Source: Mycobacteroides chelonae (GTDB taxonomy: Bacteria > Actinomycetota > Actinomycetes > Mycobacteriales > Mycobacteriaceae). Taken from it: a stretch of 64,000 bases of DNA. The stretch covers positions 124,001-188,000 of the forward strand of contig JACHLF010000003.1 in assembly GCA_014204435.1 (NCBI GenBank). The letters run 5' to 3'. Shown in pieces: positions 56,999 through 64,000 of this stretch (position 1 is its first letter; each line of letters starts with the position of its first letter). The position numbers and the translations under genes are program-made. The notes below the pieces were generated by a model that did no database searches, was not told the origin of the DNA, and saw only the letters and a program-made list of their open reading frames with translations.

Positions 56999-58336
56999 GT
57001 GTCAGACAGCCTGTTCGACGTGCCCGGGGGCGATTTCGGTGCCCCCACCGACCCGGGGGTGCCGCCCAACGCGCCGCTTGCTGTCCGGATGCGCCCCGCG
57101 GCTCTTGATGAGGTGGTGGGGCAGGGGCACCTGCTCAAGCAGGGGTCCCCGTTGCGTCGTCTGGTCGACGGCTCCGGGGCCGCCTCGGTCATCTTGTACG
57201 GACCGCCGGGCACCGGGAAAACAACTCTCGCATCGTTGATTTCGGGGGCGACCGGCCGCAGATTCGAGGCATTGTCGGCGCTGTCGGCCGGAGTCAAAGA
57301 GGTGCGGGCCGTCATCGACACCGCGCGCCGCGCTGCCGTGCACGGCCAGCAGACAGTGTTGTTCATCGACGAGGTGCATCGGTTCTCCAAGACGCAGCAG
57401 GACGCGCTGCTGGCGGCCGTGGAAAACCGCGTGGTGTTGTTGGTGGCTGCCACCACCGAGAACCCCTCCTTCTCCGTGGTAGCCCCCCTACTTTCGCGCT
57501 CACTGATCTTGCAGCTGCAACCGTTGGCGGACAACGATATTCGCGAGTTGCTTGCCCGGGCTATCGCCGATGAACGCGGGCTCGGCGGGGCCGTGGCCGT
57601 GGACCCCGAAGCGCTGAGCCTGCTGGTGCAGCTCGCCGCCGGCGACGCGCGGCGGGCGCTGACCGCCCTGGAGGTCGCCGCGGAGGCTGGTCAGACGGTC
57701 ACCGTGGAGGTTGTCGAGCAGTCGGTGGATCGCGCCGCGGTGCGCTACGACCGCGACGGCGACCAGCACTACGACGTGGTGAGTGCCTTCATCAAGTCGA
57801 TCCGTGGTTCGGACGTGGACGCCGCATTGCACTACCTGGCGCGCATGCTGACCGCGGGGGAGGATCCGCGTTTCATCGCCCGGCGGCTGATGATTCTGGC
57901 CAGCGAGGACGTCGGGATGGCTGACCCCACTGCGTTACCCCTGACGGTGGCGGCGGCGCAGACGGTGCAACTGATCGGCATGCCGGAGGCGCAGCTGACC
58001 CTGACCCACGCCACCATCCACCTGGCGACCGCGCCGAAGTCGGGGGCGGTCCCGGCCGCGTTGGGTGCGGCGATGGGCGACATCCGTGAGGGCAAGGCCG
58101 GGCTGGTTCCGCCCCATCTGCGTGACGGGCACTACAGCGGAGCCGTCAAACTCGGCAACGCCGTCGGCTACGTCTACCCGCACAACGACCGGGACGGTGT
58201 GGTGGCGCAGCAGTACCCGCCGGACGAGTTGGTGGGCGCCGACTACTACCAGCCCACCGACCACGGCAACGAACGCGAGATCGGATCGCGACTGGACAAG
58301 CTGCGCGCCATCATTCGGCGCGGGGTCAAGCGCTGA
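56999..58336 (+). CDS. rarA: Replication-associated recombination protein A (RarA/MgsA)
   Basis: A 445-residue AAA+ protein of the clamp-loader-like group. Walker A is [12 protein letters not shown], Walker [17 protein letters not shown], sensor 1 AATTENPSF, followed by the C-terminal tetramerisation region with DHYSGAV-like [11 protein letters not shown] and [13 protein letters not shown]. It acts at stalled replication forks. The GTG at 56999 has a TAAGCC box 7 bp upstream, so it may be leaderless. Confidence 0.95.
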   Translation: MSDSLFDVPGGDFGAPTDPGVPPNAPLAVRMRPAALDEVVGQGHLLKQGSPLRRLVDGSGAASVILYGPPGTGKTTLASLISGATGRRFEALSALSAGVKEVRAVIDTARRAAVHGQQTVLFIDEVHRFSKTQQDALLAAVENRVVLLVAATTENPSFSVVAPLLSRSLILQLQPLADNDIRELLARAIADERGLGGAVAVDPEALSLLVQLAAGDARRALTALEVAAEAGQTVTVEVVEQSVDRAAVRYDRDGDQHYDVVSAFIKSIRGSDVDAALHYLARMLTAGEDPRFIARRLMILASEDVGMADPTALPLTVAAAQTVQLIGMPEAQLTLTHATIHLATAPKSGAVPAALGAAMGDIREGKAGLVPPHLRDGHYSGAVKLGNAVGYVYPHNDRDGVVAQQYPPDELVGADYYQPTDHGNEREIGSRLDKLRAIIRRGVKR

Positions 58337-58362
58337 CCCACACAGTCGGGATAGTGGACGAC

Positions 58363-58650
58363 ATGGCATTGGGTATGCGTTCGGCTGCGGGCCACTGCCG
58401 GCATCACTGGCCGCGATGACGGCACCGGCACCAGCCCGTTCTCGAAGACCCGGCTCCGCCGCCCGCGCCGGTTGACCCGTGGGTGGAGCAGTACGGTCGC
58501 GATGTCGGAGCGAGTGCCGCCGGAAATGCCGCCGAGGCGGGCGTTGGCATTCTGTTGAGCCCGTTGCCTGGCCCGTTCGCGGGATTGGCGACTGCACCCG
58601 TCGGCGGTGCCGTCGACAACTCGACTCGCTACGCGCCCCAGGCGCCCTAG
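58363..58650 (+). pseudogene. Frameshifted small secreted protein
   Basis: From ATG 58363 (MALGMRSAA) the reading must change frame twice to give a signal-peptide-like GPLPASLAAMTAPAPA, then VLEDPAPPPAPVDPWVEQYG and GASAAGNAAEAGVGILLSPL, ending at TAG 58648-58650. The last frame is coding-like over about 75 codons and has no start of its own. A Pro-rich secreted protein of unknown function is inferred; the disruption looks real but no family is recognised. Confidence 0.5.
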
Positions 58651-58877
58651 CGGGTCGGCCGGTTCAACAGTCTGCGGGCGCGAAAAAAGTCGCAATTGCT
58701 GCGATCACTACCTGCGGCCATTCATATGCGTCGAGAGTCTGTTTGCGATTAGCTTGGCGCCCTGTGACGAAGTAGATACTCGGTGGAGGTGCCGGCTGAC
58801 CTTGGCGTATACCGGCGGTAGGCGGACACACCGGTAGGGTAGTCCGGTCAGATTCCCCAGCTACACCCAAGGACGAC

Positions 58878-61553
58878 ATGCAGACACACGAGATCCGGAA
58901 GCGATTCCTGGACCACTTCGTGAAGGCCGGTCACACCGAGGTACCAAGCGCCTCGGTGATCCTCGACGACCCCAACCTGCTGTTCGTCAACGCCGGCATG
59001 GTCCAGTTCGTGCCCTTCTTCCTGGGACAGCGGACCTCGCCGTACAACACGGCCACCAGTGTCCAGAAATGCATTCGCACCCCGGACATCGACGAGGTGG
59101 GCATCACCACCCGGCACAACACCTTCTTTCAGATGGCCGGAAACTTCTCCTTCGGTGACTACTTCAAGAAGGAGGCGATCCGCCTCGCCTGGACCCTGCT
59201 GACCAACCCGGTGTCCGAGGGCGGCTACGGTTTCGATCCGGAAAAGCTCTGGGCCACGGTTTATCTCGACGATGACGAGGCCATCGAGCTGTGGCGTGAG
59301 GTCGCCGACCTGCCGCTGGATCGCATCCAGCGCCGCGGCATGGCCGATAACTACTGGTCCATGGGCATTCCGGGCCCGTGCGGCCCGTGTTCGGAGATCT
59401 ACTACGACCGCGGCCCCGAGTACGGCATCGAGGGTGGTCCGGAGGCCAACGAAGACCGTTACATCGAGATCTGGAATCTCGTGTTCATGCAAAACGAGCG
59501 CGGCGAAGGCACCTCGAAGTCTGACTTTGAGATCCTTGGGCCGCTGCCACGCAAGAACATCGACACCGGTATGGGTGTCGAGCGCATCGCCTGTCTGCTG
59601 CAGGGCGTTGACAACGTCTACGAGACCGATCTGGTGCGGCCCGTCATCGACTGCGTGGCGGCGGTTGCCCCGCGCGGGTACGGACAAGGCAGTCACGAGG
59701 ACGACGTGCGCTACCGCGTCATCGCGGACCACGCTCGTACCGCGGCGATCATCATCGGTGACGGGGTAAGCCCCGGCAACGAAGGCCGCGGCTACGTGTT
59801 GCGCCGCCTACTGCGCCGGATCATCCGCTCCACCAAACTCCTTGGCGTCGAGCAGCCGATGATGGGCCAGCTGATGGCCGTCGTGCGTGACGCCATGGGC
59901 CCGTCATACCCGGAGCTGGTCGCCGATTTCGAGCGCATCAACCGCATCGCGGTAGCGGAGGAGACCGCTTTCAATCGCACCCTGGCATCGGGCTCCAAGC
60001 TGTTCGAAGATGCCGCGGACAAGACCAAAACGGCAGGCAAAGCCACCCTTTCCGGTACCGACGCATTCACGCTGCACGACACGTACGGCTTCCCGATCGA
60101 GCTCACCCTGGAGATGGCCGCCGAGGCCGGACTTTCGGTGGACGAGAACGGCTTCCGGGATCTGATGAACGAGCAGCGGCAGCGCGCCAAGGCCGACGCC
60201 GCCGCCCGTAAGCACGCTCACGCCGACCTGACTGTGTATCGCGAACTCGTCGACGCGGGCCCCACGGAGTTCACCGGATTCGACGAATTGGATTCGGCGG
60301 CAAGGATTCTGGGGATCTTTGTAGATGGTGCCCGGGTGCCGGTCGCCTCGGCGGGCGCCGAGGCCGAAATCGTACTGGATCGCACCCCGCTATACGCCGA
60401 GTCGGGTGGCCAGATTGCCGACATCGGTTCCCTTCGTGGAGATGGGACCAATGCCACCTCACAGGCAAAGGTCTCCGATGTTCAGAGGATCGCGAAAACA
60501 CTGTTCGTGCACAAGGTGACGGTGGAATCCGGCGAGTTCGTCGAGGGCGACCAGGTGGTCGCCTCCGTGGATCCGCACTGGCGGCACGGCGCGACACAGG
60601 GCCACTCGGGCACCCACATGGTGCATGCAGCGCTGCGGCAAGTATTGGGCCCCAACGCCGTTCAGGCGGGATCGCTGAACCGACCCGGATACCTGCGTTT
60701 CGACTTCAGCTGGCAAGGTGCGCTGTCCGACGCCCAGCGCCAAGAGGTGGAGGACGTCGCCAACAAGGCGGTCGAGGCCAACTACCCCGTCAACACCTTC
60801 GTCACCGATCTGGACCGGGCCAAGTCGATGGGTGCGATGGCGCTCTTCGGCGAGAACTACGGCGACCGAGTCCGCGTCGTCGATATCGGTGGACCGTTCT
60901 CGTTGGAGCTGTGCGGTGGCACCCACGTGGCGCATTCCTCACAGATCGGACCCGTGACACTGCTGGGGGAGTCCTCGGTGGGCTCCGGTGTCCGTCGCGT
61001 GGAGGCGTACGTCGGGCTCGACGCGTTTCGCTATCTGTCGAAGGAACGCGCGCTGATGTCGGCGCTCTCTTCGAGCCTGAAGGTGCCCTCCGACGAGGTT
61101 CCCGGGCGCGTCGCCACACTGGTGGAGCGGCTCAAGGTGGCTGAAAAGGAGCTCGAACAAACGCGTTTGGCTTCGGTGAAGGCTTCGATCGCGACACTGG
61201 TGGACAACGCGGAACGCATCGGCAACGCCACGGTGGTGGCCCACCGGCTACCCGACGGAACTGGTGCGGGCGATCTGCGCAGCCTGGTGGGGGACATTCG
61301 CGGCCGTCTCGGCAGCGATCCCGCGGTCGTCGCGTTGATCGCCGCGGACGACAGTACGGTGCCCTTCGTGGTGTCGGTCAATCAGACGGCCCAAGACGCC
61401 GGGCTGCGCGCCAACGACCTGGTGGCCGCGATCGGCCCGGCGGTGGACGGCCGGGGCGGAGGCAAGGCCGATACGGCACAAGGGTCCGGCAAGGATCCCT
61501 CCGGCATCGCCGCGGCGCTGCAGGCGTTGCGTGACCAGATCCGCCGGGCCTGA
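58878..61553 (+). CDS. alaS: Alanyl-tRNA synthetase
   Basis: An 891-residue class II synthetase. The core has [33 protein letters not shown] and [14 protein letters not shown]; the editing domain has [14 protein letters not shown] (HxxxH) and [14 protein letters not shown] (CxxxH), which together remove mischarged Ser and Gly; the C-terminal oligomerisation domain is complete. ATG 58878 has AAGGA upstream. A TAGGGT at 58835-58840 is a weak -10 candidate in the 227-bp gap. It heads alaS-ruvX-mltG-aroE. Confidence 0.98.
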   Translation: MQTHEIRKRFLDHFVKAGHTEVPSASVILDDPNLLFVNAGMVQFVPFFLGQRTSPYNTATSVQKCIRTPDIDEVGITTRHNTFFQMAGNFSFGDYFKKEAIRLAWTLLTNPVSEGGYGFDPEKLWATVYLDDDEAIELWREVADLPLDRIQRRGMADNYWSMGIPGPCGPCSEIYYDRGPEYGIEGGPEANEDRYIEIWNLVFMQNERGEGTSKSDFEILGPLPRKNIDTGMGVERIACLLQGVDNVYETDLVRPVIDCVAAVAPRGYGQGSHEDDVRYRVIADHARTAAIIIGDGVSPGNEGRGYVLRRLLRRIIRSTKLLGVEQPMMGQLMAVVRDAMGPSYPELVADFERINRIAVAEETAFNRTLASGSKLFEDAADKTKTAGKATLSGTDAFTLHDTYGFPIELTLEMAAEAGLSVDENGFRDLMNEQRQRAKADAAARKHAHADLTVYRELVDAGPTEFTGFDELDSAARILGIFVDGARVPVASAGAEAEIVLDRTPLYAESGGQIADIGSLRGDGTNATSQAKVSDVQRIAKTLFVHKVTVESGEFVEGDQVVASVDPHWRHGATQGHSGTHMVHAALRQVLGPNAVQAGSLNRPGYLRFDFSWQGALSDAQRQEVEDVANKAVEANYPVNTFVTDLDRAKSMGAMALFGENYGDRVRVVDIGGPFSLELCGGTHVAHSSQIGPVTLLGESSVGSGVRRVEAYVGLDAFRYLSKERALMSALSSSLKVPSDEVPGRVATLVERLKVAEKELEQTRLASVKASIATLVDNAERIGNATVVAHRLPDGTGAGDLRSLVGDIRGRLGSDPAVVALIAADDSTVPFVVSVNQTAQDAGLRANDLVAAIGPAVDGRGGGKADTAQGSGKDPSGIAAALQALRDQIRRA

Positions 61554-61558
61554 ACCGA

Positions 61559-62059
61559 GTGCCCGATACCGCAGCCGCCACCCCGGATCGTCCAGGCCCC
61601 GATGACCCGGGCCGAGGGCGTCGTCTCGGCGTGGATGTGGGTACTGTCAGGATCGGCGTCGCGTCGAGCGATCCGGACGGAATTCTTGCCACACCGGTCG
61701 AGACGGTCGCGCGGGATCGCAAGGAAGACAGTGATTTCCGGCGTATCGCAGAACTAGTCGAGGAGATGAGCGTGGTCGAGGTCGTCGTCGGCTTGCCACG
61801 CAACCTGCGTGAGGGCACGGGGGCATCGGCACGCGACGCGGCCGGGTTCGCCCGCGAACTGGGTCAACGTATCGCCCCGGTGCCGGTGCGTTTAGTAGAC
61901 GAGCGTTTCACTACCACCACCGCTCAGCGTTCTTTGCGTGAAGCAGGAGTACGGTCTCGTCAGCAGCGCGGCATCATCGACCAGGCGGCCGCGGTGGCCA
62001 TTCTGCAGGATTGGCTTGAGCAGCGGCGCCGGTGTGGCAGTGAGGGGGGCTCGCGTTGA
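61559..62059 (+). CDS. ruvX: Holliday junction resolvase-like RuvX (YqgF)
   Basis: A 166-residue RNase H-like protein. [16 protein letters not shown] holds the first catalytic Asp, [12 protein letters not shown] the second block, and [17 protein letters not shown] with [14 protein letters not shown] the rest. YqgF proteins process Holliday junctions or, in other bacteria, 16S rRNA ends. The GTG at 61559 lies 5 bp after alaS; it overlaps mltG by 4 nt. Confidence 0.93.
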   Translation: MPDTAAATPDRPGPDDPGRGRRLGVDVGTVRIGVASSDPDGILATPVETVARDRKEDSDFRRIAELVEEMSVVEVVVGLPRNLREGTGASARDAAGFARELGQRIAPVPVRLVDERFTTTTAQRSLREAGVRSRQQRGIIDQAAAVAILQDWLEQRRRCGSEGGSR

Positions 62060-63342
62060 GCGACTGGCGCGATTGGGGCGATCGCCAGGAGCAGGACGAC
62101 GAATGGGGAGGCGGCCGCCGGGCCGTGCCGGTCGCTGTTGGCCCGCGCCCGCGCGAGACTCGTCGTGAACGGGCTCGGCGTAGAGCAGCGGCGCGTCGCC
62201 GACGTAACGTGGGCCTGCTGGGCCTGGCGCTGGTTGTCATCATGACGGTCGCGGCGGTTGTCGGCGGAGCCAAGCTGTGGGACAGCCTGTTCGGTGCTGA
62301 CGCCCCCGTTACCGACTACTCCGGGTCCGGGGTCAAGGACTTCGTTTTCGAGGTGCACCGTGGCGATACCACCAAGGTCATCGGACAGCGGCTGAAGGAT
62401 GAGGGTGTGGTGGCCACCCCGGGCGCGTTCACCGATGCCGCGCAGGGCAATCAGGCCATCGCGGCGATCCAGCCAGGCTTCTACAAGCTGCGCACCAAGA
62501 TCCCCGGTAAGGATGCCGTCGCCCGTCTCGCGGAGCAGGAGAACCGGGTCGGTCTGCTGGTCATCCCGGAGGGTCGTCAGCTCGATGACGTCTCCGCGGT
62601 GGTCAACGGCGCGGTCACCGAGGGCATTTTCACCTTGATCGCCCGGGCCTCGTGTGTGGACCTCGACGGCGACAAGCATTGTGTGGCCGCCTCGGATCTG
62701 CGTCAGGCCGCCACGACCGCGTCGCAGGCCGAGCTGGCGGTTTCGGACTGGGCGTCCAACGGCGTCAACGCCGTGCGAGACGATCACCGCCGCATCGAGG
62801 GATTGATCGCCGCCGGGCGCTGGGACTTCGATCCGATGGCCGAGCCGGAGCAGATTCTCGCTTCGCTGATCCGGGAGAGCAGCGCGCAGTACCAGCAGCT
62901 CGGCCTGCTCAACGCCGATGCGGCCAGATTGGCGCCGTATGAGGTGCTGGTGGTGGCTTCGCTGCTTCAGCGCGAGGCCAAGCCTCGCGACTTCGCAAAG
63001 GTGGCGCGGGTGGTCTACAACCGGCTCGCCAAGCATCAGAAGCTGGAATTCGACTCCACGGTGAACTACCCGTTGGATCGTCAGGAAGTCGCGACCACCG
63101 ACGACGACCGCGAGCGCAAGACACTTTGGAATACCTATGTTTCGCAGGGGCTTCCGGCCACCCCGATCAGTTCGCCGAGCCCGGAGGCATTGCAGGCCGC
63201 CGAGCATCCCGAGCCGGGGGATTGGCTGTACTTCGTCACCATCGATGCCGAAGGCACCACGTTGTTCACCGCCGATTACAACGAGCACCTGGCAAATATC
63301 GAGATGGCCAAGAAGGATGGCATCCTGGACAGTGCGCGATGA
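62056..63342 (+). CDS. mltG: Endolytic murein transglycosylase MltG
   Basis: A 428-residue membrane protein with a basic cytosolic N-terminus ([15 protein letters not shown]), one transmembrane helix (about 52-74) and a YceG-like domain. [24 protein letters not shown] contains the catalytic Glu region, and [26 protein letters not shown] is the C-terminal signature. It cuts nascent peptidoglycan strands outside the membrane. The start is TTG at 62056, overlapping the ruvX stop (TTGA), with GAGGGG upstream. Confidence 0.93.
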   Translation: MSDWRDWGDRQEQDDEWGGGRRAVPVAVGPRPRETRRERARRRAAARRRRNVGLLGLALVVIMTVAAVVGGAKLWDSLFGADAPVTDYSGSGVKDFVFEVHRGDTTKVIGQRLKDEGVVATPGAFTDAAQGNQAIAAIQPGFYKLRTKIPGKDAVARLAEQENRVGLLVIPEGRQLDDVSAVVNGAVTEGIFTLIARASCVDLDGDKHCVAASDLRQAATTASQAELAVSDWASNGVNAVRDDHRRIEGLIAAGRWDFDPMAEPEQILASLIRESSAQYQQLGLLNADAARLAPYEVLVVASLLQREAKPRDFAKVARVVYNRLAKHQKLEFDSTVNYPLDRQEVATTDDDRERKTLWNTYVSQGLPATPISSPSPEALQAAEHPEPGDWLYFVTIDAEGTTLFTADYNEHLANIEMAKKDGILDSAR

Positions 63343-63360
63343 GCCATTCGGGCGAAGAGC

Positions 63361-64000
63361 ATGAGTACAGCTGACGTTCGCCGCGCTGCGGTGCTGGGCT
63401 CGCCGATCAGGCATTCGCGCTCACCGGATCTGCACCTGGCGGCCTATCGTGCGTTGGGTCTGGCCTCCTGGACCTACGAACGCATCGAATGCACGGCCGA
63501 GCAGCTGCCCGGTGTGGTCGGCGGTGCCGGGCCCGAGTGGGTGGGCTTCTCGGTGACCATGCCGGGCAAGTTCGCCGCCCTTGAGTTCGCGTCGAGTGCC
63601 ACCGAACGGGCCCGGTCGATCGGTTCCGCCAACACGCTGGTGCACACCGGTGAGGGCTGGCTTGCGGACAACACCGATGTCGACGGAGTGTTGGGGGCGC
63701 TGCGGGGCGCGAGCATCGACCCGGGCGGGAAGCCGGCGGTAATCGTGGGTGCCGGCGGTACCGCCCGTCCGGCGCTCGTGGCGCTCGTGGCCATGGGTGT
63801 GCAGTCTCTCACCGTGGTGGCGCGTGATGCGGGCCGAGCTCAGGGCGTTGTCGAACTCGCCGAGCAGCTGGGCCTGCCGGTCTCGGTGCTTGGTTTCGAC
63901 GATGCGGCACTGTCTTCGGTGTGCCGATCGTCTGGGGTATTGGTCAGCACGGTTCCCGCAGACGCGGTCGCTCCCTACGCGCAGTGGCTGGCCGCGGCTC
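63361..64000 (+). CDS. aroE: Shikimate dehydrogenase, N-terminal part (3' partial)
   Basis: The gene runs off the window; 213 codons are visible. MSTADVRRAAVLGSPIRHSRSPDLHLAAY is the substrate-binding N-terminus (SPxxHS variant), FSVTMPGK carries the catalytic Lys, NTDVDGV the following Asp, and VIVGAGGTARPAL is the NADP-binding glycine loop. It reduces 3-dehydroshikimate in aromatic amino acid synthesis. ATG 63361, 18 bp after mltG. Confidence 0.94.
   Translation, partial: MSTADVRRAAVLGSPIRHSRSPDLHLAAYRALGLASWTYERIECTAEQLPGVVGGAGPEWVGFSVTMPGKFAALEFASSATERARSIGSANTLVHTGEGWLADNTDVDGVLGALRGASIDPGGKPAVIVGAGGTARPALVALVAMGVQSLTVVARDAGRAQGVVELAEQLGLPVSVLGFDDAALSSVCRSSGVLVSTVPADAVAPYAQWLAAA

Noticed and set aside
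61960..63414. A 484-codon open frame on the - strand
   Set aside because: It is antisense to ruvX and mltG and shows no recognisable domain.

Overview
The window is high-GC actinobacterial DNA from a mycobacterium. It carries the phosphatidylinositol mannoside pathway (pgsA1, patA-type acyltransferase, pimA). Many genes follow the order of the Mycobacterium tuberculosis stretch Rv2614c to Rv2552c: thrS-HIT-pgsA1-patA-pimA-Nudix, pdxS-tesB-pdxT-yebC, ruvCAB, yajC-secDF-Rv2585c-apt-rel, ppiB, Rv2581c-hisS, Rv2578c, aspS, rarA, alaS-ruvX-mltG-aroE. PPE genes and dhaA of that region are absent. A Tat-type lipoprotein class A beta-lactamase lies next to rel, which points to a rapid grower, most likely of the Mycobacteroides abscessus-chelonae group. 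The species is an inference and cannot be fixed from this sequence alone.

Layout. 1-6.6 kb is accessory: the end of a GGDEF protein, a TetR regulator, a four-gene catabolic-looking operon (class II aldolase/adducin, frameshifted M19 dipeptidase, Rid protein, ketopantoate-reductase-like), a PPOX flavoprotein, a second TetR and a DUF1990 protein. 6.6-9.3 kb holds a thioesterase, a PGPGW membrane protein, and a decayed DJ-1/PfpI gene beside a GlxA-type regulator. 9.4-15.8 kb is thrS followed by the PIM operon. 15.9-18.3 kb is pdxS-tesB-pdxT (vitamin B6 synthesis around a thioesterase), closed by a strong bidirectional hairpin. 18.3-21.2 kb holds an HD protein, yebC, a PAP2 phosphatase and a TetR. 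21.3-23.5 kb is ruvCAB behind a LexA box. 23.7-31.7 kb is yajC-secD-secF-peptide-binding lipoprotein-apt-rel. 31.7-36.3 kb is bla/ppiB, a glyoxalase II-like protein, hisS and small genes. 36.4-45.9 kb holds a decayed VOC gene, an SOS-boxed radical SAM gene, a zinc metallopeptidase, a carboxylesterase, aspS, DUF389, HAD, a YraQ permease pair and a Ddn-like protein.

46.0-54.0 kb is a tight four-gene cluster: transglutaminase-DUF2126, circularly permuted ATP-grasp fused to alpha-E, a second transglutaminase, and a zinc-ribbon metallopeptidase. It looks like a dedicated peptide-forming and peptide-cutting pathway, and it is the most interesting uncharacterised system in the window. An atypical APH-fold protein follows. 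55.2-56.1 kb carries a fatty-acyl-AMP ligase remnant interrupted by a perfect 30-bp palindrome. The window ends with DUF3097, rarA, a frameshifted secreted protein, alaS, ruvX, mltG and the start of aroE.

Two themes recur. First, genome maintenance: ruvCAB, rarA, ruvX and the radical SAM gene lie in one region, and two of these units have near-consensus mycobacterial LexA boxes. Second, gene decay: at least five pseudogenes can be read from frame-shifted homology. Many adjacent genes overlap by 1-8 nt (ATGA, GTGA or TAATG junctions), so most of the + strand is organised in operons, and several genes have a -10 box placed for leaderless transcription.
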